The notes beneath the pieces were generated by a model. The model ran no database searches and had not been told where the DNA came from. It saw only the letters and a program-made list of their open reading frames with translations. Positions 16,032 to 24,608 of a stretch of DNA of 64,000 bases are shown here, in pieces; positions within the stretch are counted from its first letter, which is position 1, and every line of letters starts with the position of its first letter. The stretch is from Zhengella sedimenti (GTDB lineage: Bacteria > Pseudomonadota > Alphaproteobacteria > Rhizobiales > Rhizobiaceae): the NCBI RefSeq assembly GCF_046506625.1, contig NZ_JBKFFP010000001.1, forward strand, positions 992,001 through 1,056,000. The letters run 5' to 3'. Position numbers and translations under genes: made by a program.

Positions 16032-16838
16032 ATGGCGGTGACGATCACGTTGAATGGCGAGACACGGGTGTTTCCCATCGTGGGCGATCCGATTGCCCAG
16101 GTGAAATCACCCGGCCTGCTTTCCGGCAGGCTGGCTGCCATGGGCGAGAATGCCGTCGTCGTGCCGGCTCATGTCACACCTGCGGATTTCGACAGGTTCA
16201 TGGCCGGACTGGACGTGATGCGGAACGTGACGGGTCTCGTCATCACCGTTCCGCACAAGCAGGCGGCGAGGAATTACTGCGCGAAGGTCACCAGGCGTGT
16301 CCATTTTGCCGGTTCAGTGAACGTGATGCGCCGCACCAGCGCCGGCTGGATCGGGGACAACACCGACGGCATGGGCTATGTGGACGGCATTCTGGCCGCC
16401 GGTGGCGCGGTGGACGGAAAGCGTGTCCTGCTCGTCGGCGCCGGTGGCGCGGGATCTGCGATCGCCTACGAGTTCCTGGCCCGGGGTGCTGACCATCTTG
16501 CGATCCACGATATCGACCAGCCACGCCGCGATGCGCTGATCGCGCGACTGGATGAGGCCTTTGCAGGCAAGGTTTCGGCCGGTTCGCCCGATCCGTCCGG
16601 CTTCGATATCATCGCCAATGCAACCCCGCTCGGCATGCGGCCGGAAGATCCGCTGCCGGTGGATGTCGACAAAATGCAGGCCCGCCAGTTCGCGGCCTGC
16701 CCGATCACCAAGCCGGAGCGGTCGCCTTTCATCGAGGCGGCGGCGGCGAAGGGATGCCGGACCATGCCGGGACTCGGCATGTTCACGGCGCAGGAAGGGC
16801 TTCTTGTCGATGCCCTTCTGTCACTGGAAACGGATTGA
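16032..16838 (+). CDS. Shikimate/quinate dehydrogenase-family protein with altered carboxylate site
   Basis: This 268-residue AroE-family protein would reduce or oxidise a cyclohexane or cyclohexene ring with NAD(P). The catalytic Lys is K76 (TVPHK) and the Asp D112 (GDNTDGMG); N97 and the GAGGAG nucleotide loop (136-141) are kept. The substrate-carboxylate motif, normally PIxHSxSP, reads PIAQVKSP: the first Ser is Val24 while S26 remains. It is thus a paralogue, not the biosynthetic enzyme. ATG 16032 has GGAGGGG almost touching; GTG 16038 would have better spacing. Only 20 bp separate it from the ABC binding protein. Quinate, shikimate or an analogue is the likely substrate. Confidence 0.75.
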   Translation: MAVTITLNGETRVFPIVGDPIAQVKSPGLLSGRLAAMGENAVVVPAHVTPADFDRFMAGLDVMRNVTGLVITVPHKQAARNYCAKVTRRVHFAGSVNVMRRTSAGWIGDNTDGMGYVDGILAAGGAVDGKRVLLVGAGGAGSAIAYEFLARGADHLAIHDIDQPRRDALIARLDEAFAGKVSAGSPDPSGFDIIANATPLGMRPEDPLPVDVDKMQARQFAACPITKPERSPFIEAAAAKGCRTMPGLGMFTAQEGLLVDALLSLETD

Positions 16839-16858
16839 TCCATTCAAGGGAGGAACAG

Positions 16859-17986
16859 ATGATCCGGAAGCTCTTTCTGAATACCGCAGCTATCCTGGCG
16901 CTCTCGGCAGGCGCTGCCATGGCTGAAGTGAAGATCGCCGATGTGGCCGAACTTTCGGGCGCGGGTGCGGCAGCCGGCGCTGTCTGGCATGATGGCGTCA
17001 AGATGGCCGTCGAGGAAATCAATGCCGCCGGCGGCATCCTCGGCGAGCAGATCAACCTGGCCGAGTATGACAGCCAGACCGATCCGCAGGTCAGCCGCGC
17101 ACTCGTGCAGAAGGCCATCGACGAGGGCGCCTTCGTCCTCCTCGGCACGGTCTATTCGTCCTCGACGGTGGTCAACATGCTGGTCGCCCAGCAGAACGGC
17201 GTGCCGCAGATCACCGGTTCGGAATCCCCGACCATCACCGCCAAGGGCAACCCCTACATCTTCCGCACGGCCTTCGGTGCGCAGAAGGGCCTTCCCAAGC
17301 TGGCCACCTATCTCAAGGACGGTCTCGGCGCGCAGAAGATCGCGGTCGTCTGGGCCAATACCGAGTTCGGCAAGGGCGGCTATGACGCCTTCATGAAGAT
17401 CGCCGCGGACATGGGCCTCGAGATCGTCGCCGACGTGCCGACCGAACAGGCGCAGGTGGACTTTGCCTCCGACGTGGCCAAGGTCAAGTCGTCGGGCGCG
17501 GATGCCGTCTTCGTCTACCTGACGGAAGAGGAAAGCGCCCGTTTCCTGATCGAGGCCTCCAAGCAGAGCCTCGGCCTGCCGATGGCCGGTGACACCGTGC
17601 TCATTTCCCAGAAGGTCATCGACCTGGCCGGGGATGCCGCCAACGGCGCATTCGGCCATGTCGGCCTGACGGCTGAAGCCCCGGTTCCCGGAATCCAGGA
17701 AATGGCCGGCAAGTTCCAGCAGAAATACGGCTACGGCGCCGACCACAATGCCATCAAGGGCTATATCGGTGCCTACATGGTCAAGTATGTGACTGAGAAG
17801 ATCGGCGAATTCGACCGGGAGAAGTTCGCCGAAACGCTGCGCGGCTTGTGCCTCGATGCGGCAAACCATCCGGGCATCCTGATGGATACCTGCTGGGACG
17901 AGACCGGTGAAATGAGCCGGGCAAGCTTCCTGGTTGAAGTGGTGGACGGCGCCCAGAAGATCACCAAGACGCTTCCGGCCAACTGA
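16859..17986 (+). CDS. ABC transporter substrate-binding protein, branched-chain amino-acid type
   Basis: This periplasmic receptor of 375 aa has a signal peptide (MIRKLFLNTAAILALSAGAA, cleavage after AMA). Typical LivK-type features follow: GVKMAVEEINAAGGILG, and a hinge with GTVYSSSTVVN. Two cysteines near the end (LCLDAANHPGILMDTCWD) could form a disulphide. I start at ATG 16859 with GGGAGG six bases upstream. Many members of this family bind aromatic or alicyclic acids rather than amino acids. The surrounding shikimate-type enzymes suggest such a ligand, which is inference. Confidence 0.88.
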   Translation: MIRKLFLNTAAILALSAGAAMAEVKIADVAELSGAGAAAGAVWHDGVKMAVEEINAAGGILGEQINLAEYDSQTDPQVSRALVQKAIDEGAFVLLGTVYSSSTVVNMLVAQQNGVPQITGSESPTITAKGNPYIFRTAFGAQKGLPKLATYLKDGLGAQKIAVVWANTEFGKGGYDAFMKIAADMGLEIVADVPTEQAQVDFASDVAKVKSSGADAVFVYLTEEESARFLIEASKQSLGLPMAGDTVLISQKVIDLAGDAANGAFGHVGLTAEAPVPGIQEMAGKFQQKYGYGADHNAIKGYIGAYMVKYVTEKIGEFDREKFAETLRGLCLDAANHPGILMDTCWDETGEMSRASFLVEVVDGAQKITKTLPAN

Positions 17987-17999
17987 TCCGTCTGACGCA

Positions 18000-18024
18000 G
18001 GGCGGTGCTTTTCCGGCACCGCCC
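18000..18024 (+). terminator. Stem-loop after the binding-protein gene (attenuator or mRNA-stabilising)
   Basis: GGGCGGTGC and GCACCGCCC form a perfect 9-bp stem around a 7-base loop. No T-run follows. Such a hairpin between a binding-protein gene and its permease gene usually raises the receptor-to-permease ratio by partial termination or by protecting the upstream mRNA. Confidence 0.55.
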
Positions 18025-18065
18025 GATCCTGCACCTGAATTTCCTTCCTGCGGAGGCGCGGGCGC

Positions 18066-18944
18066 ATGTCCGAATTCATCCAGATCTTCGTTTCGGGGCT
18101 GTCGGCGGGGTCGATCTACGCGCTGGCGGCGGTCGGCTTCACGCTCCTCTGGCAGGCCTCGCAGACCATCAACTTCGCCCAGGGCGAATTCGTGATGCTG
18201 CCCGCCTTCTTCGTGCTCGCGCTGTCGGTCAAGCTCGGCTTTCCCCTGTGGCTGGCCATGCCGCTCGCCATCGTCCTGTCAGTGCTCATCCTGGGCGCGC
18301 TGTTCAAGCGGCTGATCGTGGAACCCATGATCAAGCACGGGACATTGCCGCTGGTCATCGCCACCATCGCGCTCGGCCTGCTTTTGAAGGAACTGGTCAA
18401 GGAATTCTATTCGCCGCTCGGACAGCCTTTCCCGAGCCTGTTTCCGCAGGACGTGATGCGGATTTTCGGCGCTGCGGTCTCCATTCCCGACATCGCCAAC
18501 TTCATCATCGCGATGGGCGCCATCATCGGGCTGCAACTCTTCCTGGGACGCACGCGCACCGGCCGCGCCATGCAGGCGACGGCGCAGAACCCGGATGTCG
18601 CGCAGATCCTCGGCGTCGATATCAAGCGGATGGTGCTCTACACCTTCCTCATCAACGGGGCCCTGGCGGCGATCGCCTCCATCCTCATCACGCCGATCTA
18701 CCTGGCGAAGTTCTCCAATGGCGAGACGCTGGGGCTGGTGGCCTTCATCGCGGCCATTGTCGGCGGTTTCAACCAGATCCGCGGCGCGCTTGTCGGCGGT
18801 CTGCTCATCGGTGTCATCGACAACCTGTCAGCCACCTATTTCTCGTCCGAGTATCGGCAGGCGCTGCCGATGATCCTGCTCATCCTCATCATCCTGGTCC
18901 GCCCACAGGGCCTGCTCGGAACCTCGGAGGGCCGCACGGTATGA
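18066..18944 (+). CDS. ABC transporter permease, LivH type
   Basis: This 292-residue inner-membrane protein has about eight hydrophobic helices. LSAGSIYALAAVGFTLLW is the standard N-terminal LivH segment. Residues 185-190 (AQNPDV) lie in the cytoplasmic loop that contacts the ATPase. The gene overlaps the next permease by 4 bp. It works with the LivM-type permease and two ATPases encoded directly downstream. Confidence 0.9.
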   Translation: MSEFIQIFVSGLSAGSIYALAAVGFTLLWQASQTINFAQGEFVMLPAFFVLALSVKLGFPLWLAMPLAIVLSVLILGALFKRLIVEPMIKHGTLPLVIATIALGLLLKELVKEFYSPLGQPFPSLFPQDVMRIFGAAVSIPDIANFIIAMGAIIGLQLFLGRTRTGRAMQATAQNPDVAQILGVDIKRMVLYTFLINGALAAIASILITPIYLAKFSNGETLGLVAFIAAIVGGFNQIRGALVGGLLIGVIDNLSATYFSSEYRQALPMILLILIILVRPQGLLGTSEGRTV

Positions 18945-19915
18945 AGCCTGCAACCGTCATCTTCGTCCTCCTGGCACTGGTGGCGCTCGTTCTGGCGCCG
19001 CTGGGGCAGGGCAATTACATCCTTTACGTGCTCGCCTCCTGGCTCATGTTTTCCATCGCCGCCATGGGCCTGAACCTGACGCTGGGCTATGCCGGACAGA
19101 TCAGCCTGGCCCAGGCCAGTTTCATGGGCATCGGCGCCTATATCACCGCGCTCGTCACGCTGGCCGGCTATCACTGGGTGCTGGGCTGGCTGGCGGCCAT
19201 GGGCGCGACATTCCTGATCGGACTTGTGCTGGGCTATCCGGCGCTCCGGGTGCAGCACCACTTCCTTGCCTTCGTGACTCTTGCCTTCAACACGCTGGTC
19301 TTCCTGGTTCTTCGCAACGAGGAATGGCTGACGGGCGGCTCGCACGGGCTTGTCGGCATGCCGCGGCCTTCCTTCTTCGGCATCTCGACCATGAAGAACC
19401 TGGAGTTCTATTATTTCGTCCTGGTGCTGTTCGTCATCTCGGCCGGCATCTTCTTCTGGATCGTCCATTCACCCTGGGGCCGCGCCTTCAAGGCCCTGCG
19501 CGAGAACCCGGTGCGCGCCGAAAGCCTCGGCGTCAACACGCGGCGGATAACGCTGCTCGCCTTTGCCATCGGCTCGGCCTTTGGCGGTGGCGCGGGCGCG
19601 ATCATGACCCCGCTGGTGCAGTTCATCGAGCCGGGTTCCTTCGGCCTCATCCACTCGCTCAAGATCCTGCTCATGGTGGTAGTCGGCGGCGCGGGTTATT
19701 TCTTCGGGCCGATGCTGGGCGCGGCGGTGGTCATCCTCCTGCCGGAATTCCTGCGCTTCACCGAGGGCTATTACCTGATCCTCTATTCCACGGCGGTCAT
19801 CGTGCTCATGGTCTATTCGCCCTCCGGGCTGATCGGGCTGGGCGACCGCCTGCTTTCCAGGTTGCGCCCGCAGCGCAAGGTGCGCGGTGACATGAAGGAA
19901 GGATCGAAGCTGTGA
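18941..19915 (+). CDS. ABC transporter permease, LivM type
   Basis: This is the second permease, 324 aa, with an N-terminal signal-anchor helix and the LivM motif GLNLTLGYAGQISLAQASFMGIGAY around residues 38-62. The cytoplasmic loop ALRENPVRAESLGVN couples to the ATPases. The ATG at 18941 overlaps the LivH stop. The upstream open frame contains no family sequence and was not used. Confidence 0.9.
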   Translation: MKPATVIFVLLALVALVLAPLGQGNYILYVLASWLMFSIAAMGLNLTLGYAGQISLAQASFMGIGAYITALVTLAGYHWVLGWLAAMGATFLIGLVLGYPALRVQHHFLAFVTLAFNTLVFLVLRNEEWLTGGSHGLVGMPRPSFFGISTMKNLEFYYFVLVLFVISAGIFFWIVHSPWGRAFKALRENPVRAESLGVNTRRITLLAFAIGSAFGGGAGAIMTPLVQFIEPGSFGLIHSLKILLMVVVGGAGYFFGPMLGAAVVILLPEFLRFTEGYYLILYSTAVIVLMVYSPSGLIGLGDRLLSRLRPQRKVRGDMKEGSKL

Positions 19916-20658
19916 GCGAGACCGTTCTTTCCGTTCGCAACATCTCCAAGTCGTTCGGCGGCATCCATGCCGTGCGCGATGTCAGCTTCGAGGTTTCCAG
20001 GGGCGAAGTGCTCGGCCTGATCGGGCCGAACGGATCGGGCAAGTCGACGCTGTTCAACTGCGTGCTCGGCCAGCTCCGGCCGGATTCCGGTTCCGTGAGG
20101 GTCAAGGATACACCGGTGTCCGGCATGCGGGCCTGCGACCTGAACCGGCTGGGCGTCGGACGCACGTTCCAGCAATTGTCGGTCTTTCCCGAAATGACCG
20201 TGCTCGACAACATCATCCTGGCCGGACAGGAGCATCACGGCACCATGCTGTCGCGGCTGTTCGGTCCATCCGATGCCGGGCTGACCGGGGAAGCCGAGCA
20301 GATGATCGCGTTCTTCCGGCTGACCCATCTGCGCGACGAGAAGGCGGGATCGCTGTCCTATGGCCAGCAGAAGCTGCTCGACGCCGCCATGGCCTTCATG
20401 GCCGGGCCGGACCTGGTGCTGCTCGACGAACCGGCGGGCGGCGTGAACCTGACCATGCTGGAGAGCCTGAAGGAGCGGCTGCGCACATACAACCGGGAGC
20501 ACGGCACGACCTTCGTGGTCATCGAGCACAACATGGAATTCGTCATGAGCCTTTGCACGCGCATCATCGTGCTGGCCGAGGGCGCGGTGATCGCGGAGGG
20601 GACGCCGGAGGAAATCCGGTCGAACAGCCAGGTCATCGACGCATATCTGGGGGGCTGA
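19912..20658 (+). CDS. ABC transporter ATP-binding protein, LivG type
   Basis: This 248-residue ATPase has Walker A GPNGSGKST (38-46), the signature LSYGQQK, and Walker B LVLLDEP with the switch His in VIEHNMEFV. It carries the LivG-type C-terminal extension ending EEIRSNSQVIDAYLGG. The GTG start overlaps the LivM stop (GTGA). It pairs with the LivF-type ATPase 3 bp downstream. Confidence 0.92.
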   Translation: MSETVLSVRNISKSFGGIHAVRDVSFEVSRGEVLGLIGPNGSGKSTLFNCVLGQLRPDSGSVRVKDTPVSGMRACDLNRLGVGRTFQQLSVFPEMTVLDNIILAGQEHHGTMLSRLFGPSDAGLTGEAEQMIAFFRLTHLRDEKAGSLSYGQQKLLDAAMAFMAGPDLVLLDEPAGGVNLTMLESLKERLRTYNREHGTTFVVIEHNMEFVMSLCTRIIVLAEGAVIAEGTPEEIRSNSQVIDAYLGG

Positions 20659-20661
20659 GCC

Positions 20662-21384
20662 GTGCTGGAAGTGAAAGACCTCTATGGCGGCTACGGCAAG
20701 ATCACGATCCTCAACGGCGTGTCGTTCACGATCCCCAAAGCCTCCATCACAACGGTGATCGGGCCGAACGGGGCGGGGAAATCGACCGTGTTCAAGGCCG
20801 TCTTCGGCCTGCTCAACATCCATTCCGGCCAGGTCCTGTTGGAAGGCCGCGACGTGACGGGGAGCAAGCCGCGCGACATGATCGCCCACGGTGTGACCTA
20901 TGTGCCGCAGGGCCGCAACGTGGTGCCGCAGCTTTCGGTCTATCACAACCTGGAACTCGGCGGCATCACGGCGCAGGACCAGGACCGGGTGAAGGCGCGC
21001 ATCGAGGTGGTCATGGACCAGTTCCCGATGCTGCGCGAGTTCCGCGACCGCAAGGCCGTCGAATTGTCCGGCGGCCAGCAGAAGCAGCTGGAAGTCGCCC
21101 GCGCCCTGCTGCTCGATCCCAAGCTCATCCTGATCGACGAACCGTCCATCGGCCTTTCGCCGAACCTGGTGCAGGAGGTGTTCCGCACGCTGCAGCGCCT
21201 GCGCGACAGCGGCGTCACCATCCTCATGGTGGAGCAGAACGCCAAGGCGGCGCTGGCCATGTCCGATTACGGACTGGTTCTGGAACTGGGCCAGACACGC
21301 ATGCACGACCGCGCCGAAAAGCTGCTCAACGATCCCAAGGTGGGCCAGCTTTTCCTCGGCGGCCACATGGACGAAACCGACTGA
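20662..21384 (+). CDS. ABC transporter ATP-binding protein, LivF type
   Basis: This 240-residue ATPase has Walker A GPNGAGKST (34-42), the signature LSGGQQK and Walker B LILIDEPSIGL. VPQGRNVVPQLSVYHNLE is the LivF-type Q-loop region. The start is GTG. It completes a five-part importer (receptor, two permeases, two ATPases) and is followed after 23 bp by catabolic genes, so uptake and breakdown appear co-expressed. Confidence 0.92.
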   Translation: MLEVKDLYGGYGKITILNGVSFTIPKASITTVIGPNGAGKSTVFKAVFGLLNIHSGQVLLEGRDVTGSKPRDMIAHGVTYVPQGRNVVPQLSVYHNLELGGITAQDQDRVKARIEVVMDQFPMLREFRDRKAVELSGGQQKQLEVARALLLDPKLILIDEPSIGLSPNLVQEVFRTLQRLRDSGVTILMVEQNAKAALAMSDYGLVLELGQTRMHDRAEKLLNDPKVGQLFLGGHMDETD

Positions 21385-21407
21385 CAGACTGACTGGAGAA
21401 CGAAACG

Positions 21408-22583
21408 ATGGATTTCCGGTTTTCCGACGAGCAGCGCATGCTGGTCGAAACCGTTCGCGGCTTCATCGCCGCCGAACTGGCGCCGCTGGAGGATGAGATC
21501 GAGCGGACCGGCGTGCTGCGTCCGGAACTGGCGCAGTCGATCTTCGAGAAGTCGAAGGCGCTTGGCCTCTACGGCATGAACATCCCGCAAGAGCATGGCG
21601 GCGGCGGGCTTTCGGCGCTCGACACGATGTTGTGCGAGGAGCAGTTCGGGCACACGACCGACATCCTGATCCGGCGCGCTTTCGGCAATGTCTACGAGGT
21701 GCTGCTGTCGGCGCAAGGCCCTCAGGTGGAGCGCTGGCTGAAGCCGGCGGTTACCGGCGAGCGGGTCTGTTCCATCGCCTTTACCGAGCCCGGCGCCGGT
21801 TCCGACGCGGCGGGCATCAGGACACGGGCACGGCGCGAGAACGGCAAATGGATCCTGTCGGGCATGAAGCATTACATCTCCGACGGCGCGTTTTCGGATT
21901 TCTTCGTGGTGACGGCGGTCACCGACCCGGACAAGGGCCACCGCGGCATTTCCATGTTCCTGGTCGACAAGGGCATGAAGGGCTTCACCGTGGGTCGCGA
22001 CCAGCCGATGATGGGCGTTCGCGGCACCAGTCACATGGAACTGCATTTCGATGACGTCGAACTCACCGATGATCACCTGCTGGGCCGGGAAGGCGAGGGG
22101 CTGAAGCTGGCGCTTTCGGTGCTTGGCCGCGTGCGCCTTGCCCAGGTGGCAGCGCGGGCCGTCGGCAAGGCGACCAAGATCCTCAACATGACCGTCGATC
22201 ATGCCAATGACCGGCGCCAGTTCGGCCAGTCGCTGGGCGAGTTCCAGATGGTGCAGCAGATGCTGGCCGACAGTGCCATCGAGATCAACGCGGCGCGCAC
22301 CGCGCTTTGGGAATGTGCCGCACAGATCGACGCGGGGCTCGATCCGCGCGCCAAGATCTCCATGCTCAAGGTACAGGCTTCCGAGACGCTCGGGCGGGTG
22401 GTCGACCGTTCCATGCAGATCTTCGGCGGCATGGGCTTCTCCAAGGACCTGCCGATCGAGCGCTACTACCGCGACGCGCGCATCTACCGCATCTTCGACG
22501 GCGCCTCGGAAATCCATCGCGGGGTCATCGCCAAGACCATGCTGAAGGGCGGCAAGTCCGTCTACGATCCCTGGGCGGCATGA
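21408..22583 (+). CDS. Acyl-CoA dehydrogenase with Asp in place of the catalytic Glu
   Basis: This 391-residue FAD enzyme has a complete acyl-CoA dehydrogenase fold: FTEPGAGSDAAG, the KHYISDGA segment and FGGMGFSKDLPIE. At the site usually occupied by the catalytic Glu (Y-E-G-T), it reads IFDGASEI, with D364. The alternative isovaleryl-type position (GRVRLAQVA) has Arg, so D364 is the only apparent base. Asp-type enzymes are known among cyclohexane- and cyclohexene-carboxyl-CoA dehydrogenases, which would match the shikimate-like neighbours. It overlaps the CoA-transferase gene. The substrate assignment is inference. Confidence 0.85.
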   Translation: MDFRFSDEQRMLVETVRGFIAAELAPLEDEIERTGVLRPELAQSIFEKSKALGLYGMNIPQEHGGGGLSALDTMLCEEQFGHTTDILIRRAFGNVYEVLLSAQGPQVERWLKPAVTGERVCSIAFTEPGAGSDAAGIRTRARRENGKWILSGMKHYISDGAFSDFFVVTAVTDPDKGHRGISMFLVDKGMKGFTVGRDQPMMGVRGTSHMELHFDDVELTDDHLLGREGEGLKLALSVLGRVRLAQVAARAVGKATKILNMTVDHANDRRQFGQSLGEFQMVQQMLADSAIEINAARTALWECAAQIDAGLDPRAKISMLKVQASETLGRVVDRSMQIFGGMGFSKDLPIERYYRDARIYRIFDGASEIHRGVIAKTMLKGGKSVYDPWAA

Positions 22584-24121
22584 TGACCGGGGGCAGGCGG
22601 CAGAAGTTCATGAGCGCAGCCGAGGCTGTGGGCCTCGTTCCGGACGGCGCGACAATCGGCCTGGTCGGCGGCGGCGGCGGGCTTTGCGAAGCCATGGCCC
22701 TGCACGAGGCCATCGAGACGCGCTTCCTGGAGACCGGCCATCCGAACGGCATGACACTCGTTCATGCGCTCGGGGTCGGCAACCGCAAGGACACCGGCAT
22801 CAACCGCTTCGCCCACCACGGCATGGTGCGCAAGGTGATCGGCGGCCACTGGCCGTGGTCGCCGCGCATGCAGCAGATGGCGGCCAATGACGAGATCGAG
22901 GCCCATGTACTGCCCGGCGGCGTGGCGATGCAGCTGATGCGCGAGATCGCGGCGAAGCGGCCCGGCCTGTTCACCCATGTCGGGCTCGGCACCTTCATCG
23001 ACCCGCGCATCGACGGCGGGCGCATGAACCGGGCGGCGAAGGATCCGCTGTGCGAGGTCGTGGAGATCGGCGGGCGGGAGTATCTGCGCTACCTGCCGTT
23101 CAGCATGGATGCCTGCCTGCTGAAAGGTTCCGTCGCCGACGATGATGGCAATATCAGCCTCGACGAGGAACCGGCCAATGTGGACAGCTATGCCATGGCG
23201 GCGGCCGTGCGCAACAGCGGCGGCGTGGTGATCGTCCAGGTGCGCGAACGCGTTGCCGCCGGCGCGCTGGGCGCAAGGCAGGTGCGGATCCCGGGGGCGA
23301 TCGTCGACGCCATCGTGGTCGATCCCGGCCAGCGGCAGGGCTACGAGATCGTCTACGATCCGGCGATTTCAGGACAGCGCCGCGTGGCGGAAGAACGGCC
23401 GCGGATGCCGGAATTCTCCATCCGCCGAATCGTGGCGGAGCGGGCAAGGCATGAACTCGCCGATGGCGCGGTGATCAACTACGGTTTCGGCATACCCGAC
23501 CAGGTGGCCAGCATCGTGGCCGCGCGCGGCGACCACGACCGCTATTACCAGACCATCGAGCATGGCACCTATGGCGGCACGCTGCTGACGGGCACGCTGT
23601 TCGGCTATGCCCGCAATGCCTCCTGCATGCTGGACGGGCCGTCGCAGTTCGATTTCTATTCCGGCGGAGGGCTGGATATCGCCTTCCTGGGATTCGGCCA
23701 GGTGGACCGGCACGGCAATGTGAACGCGTCCAGGCTGGGCGGTGTTCCGGTGGGGCCGGGCGGCTTCATCGACATCGCCCAGAACGCGCGCAAGGTCGTT
23801 TTCTGCGGCACGTTCGACGCCAAGGGGACCGACATGACGTCCGGGGACGGCAGGCTCGCCATCACCCGGCAGGGCGAGGTCCGGAAGTTCGTGCGCAATG
23901 TCGACCAGATCACCTTTTCAGGCGCCCAATCGGTCCGTGACGGGCAGGAGGCCATTTATGTCACCGAGCGGTGTGTGTTCCGGCTGACCGCCGACGGGCT
24001 GATGCTCACGGAAGTCGCGCCGGGTATCGACGTGGAGCGCGATGTCCTTCAGCAGATGGATTTCCGCCCGCTTGTCGCCGACACGCTTGCGACGATGGAC
24101 GCGGCCTGCTTCACGGCCTGA
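22580..24121 (+). CDS. Fused (alpha+beta) family I CoA-transferase, acetate/propionate CoA-transferase type
   Basis: This 513-residue protein has both halves of a family I CoA-transferase in one chain, as in YdiF and propionate CoA-transferase. The N-terminal half binds CoA (GLVGGGGGL, 27-35). The C-terminal half carries the probable catalytic E327 in TIEHGTYGG. It would activate a carboxylate using acetyl-CoA or a similar donor, giving the substrate for the acyl-CoA dehydrogenase just upstream. The ATG at 22580 overlaps that gene's stop; ATG 22583 is equally possible. Confidence 0.85.
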   Translation: MMTGGRRQKFMSAAEAVGLVPDGATIGLVGGGGGLCEAMALHEAIETRFLETGHPNGMTLVHALGVGNRKDTGINRFAHHGMVRKVIGGHWPWSPRMQQMAANDEIEAHVLPGGVAMQLMREIAAKRPGLFTHVGLGTFIDPRIDGGRMNRAAKDPLCEVVEIGGREYLRYLPFSMDACLLKGSVADDDGNISLDEEPANVDSYAMAAAVRNSGGVVIVQVRERVAAGALGARQVRIPGAIVDAIVVDPGQRQGYEIVYDPAISGQRRVAEERPRMPEFSIRRIVAERARHELADGAVINYGFGIPDQVASIVAARGDHDRYYQTIEHGTYGGTLLTGTLFGYARNASCMLDGPSQFDFYSGGGLDIAFLGFGQVDRHGNVNASRLGGVPVGPGGFIDIAQNARKVVFCGTFDAKGTDMTSGDGRLAITRQGEVRKFVRNVDQITFSGAQSVRDGQEAIYVTERCVFRLTADGLMLTEVAPGIDVERDVLQQMDFRPLVADTLATMDAACFTA

Positions 24122-24150
24122 ACGGGCAGCGCAAGGGAAGGGAGGCCACC

Positions 24151-24591
24151 ATGTCCGGCGCCATTCACATCCTCAACGGTCCGAACCTCAACCGGCTTGG
24201 CACGCGCGAACCGGAGATCTACGGCGCGGTCACGCTCGCCGAAATCGAGGGCTGGTGCCGCACGGCCACCGAACGCGACGTGGTCTTCCGGCAGTCGAAT
24301 TACGAGGGCGACATCGTCACCTGGGTCCACGAGGCCATCGACGCGGGCGCCGCCGGCCTCATCATCAATCCGGCGGGTCTGAGTTTCACATCCGTGCCGG
24401 TCTATGATGCACTGAAGATGTTTCCCGGCCCGGTCATCGAGTTGCACATTTCCAACATCCACCGCCGCGAAGAGGTCTATCACCGCTCGCTGGTCTCGAA
24501 GGTGGCGACGGCGGTGATTGCCGGGCTGGGGCCGAAGGGCTATGTCCATGCGGTGAAGGCCATGGCCGACCTGATCGACGGCGGCCGCTGA
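24151..24591 (+). CDS. Type II 3-dehydroquinate dehydratase paralogue lacking two substrate-binding residues
   Basis: This 146-residue protein matches AroQ-type dehydroquinases throughout (GPNLNRLGTREPEIYG, ELHISN). Compared with the well-known type II enzymes, the proton-transfer residues R19 and Y24 and the loop residues N73 and H99 are kept. The His of the THTS motif is F79 (SFTS), and the Arg of EEFRRHS is Y110 (EEVYHRS). It is therefore either a catabolic dehydroquinase with relaxed contacts or an enzyme for a modified ring acid. ATG 24151 has GGGAGG upstream. It sits between the CoA-transferase and the QuiC-like gene. Confidence 0.78.
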   Translation: MSGAIHILNGPNLNRLGTREPEIYGAVTLAEIEGWCRTATERDVVFRQSNYEGDIVTWVHEAIDAGAAGLIINPAGLSFTSVPVYDALKMFPGPVIELHISNIHRREEVYHRSLVSKVATAVIAGLGPKGYVHAVKAMADLIDGGR

Positions 24592-24608
24592 CAGAAAGGC
24601 CGCATCCG

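Noticed and set aside
18005..18940. Longer reading frame for the LivM permease starting at 18005
   Set aside because: It would lie over the LivH gene in another frame; the family start MKPATV at 18941 overlaps the LivH stop.
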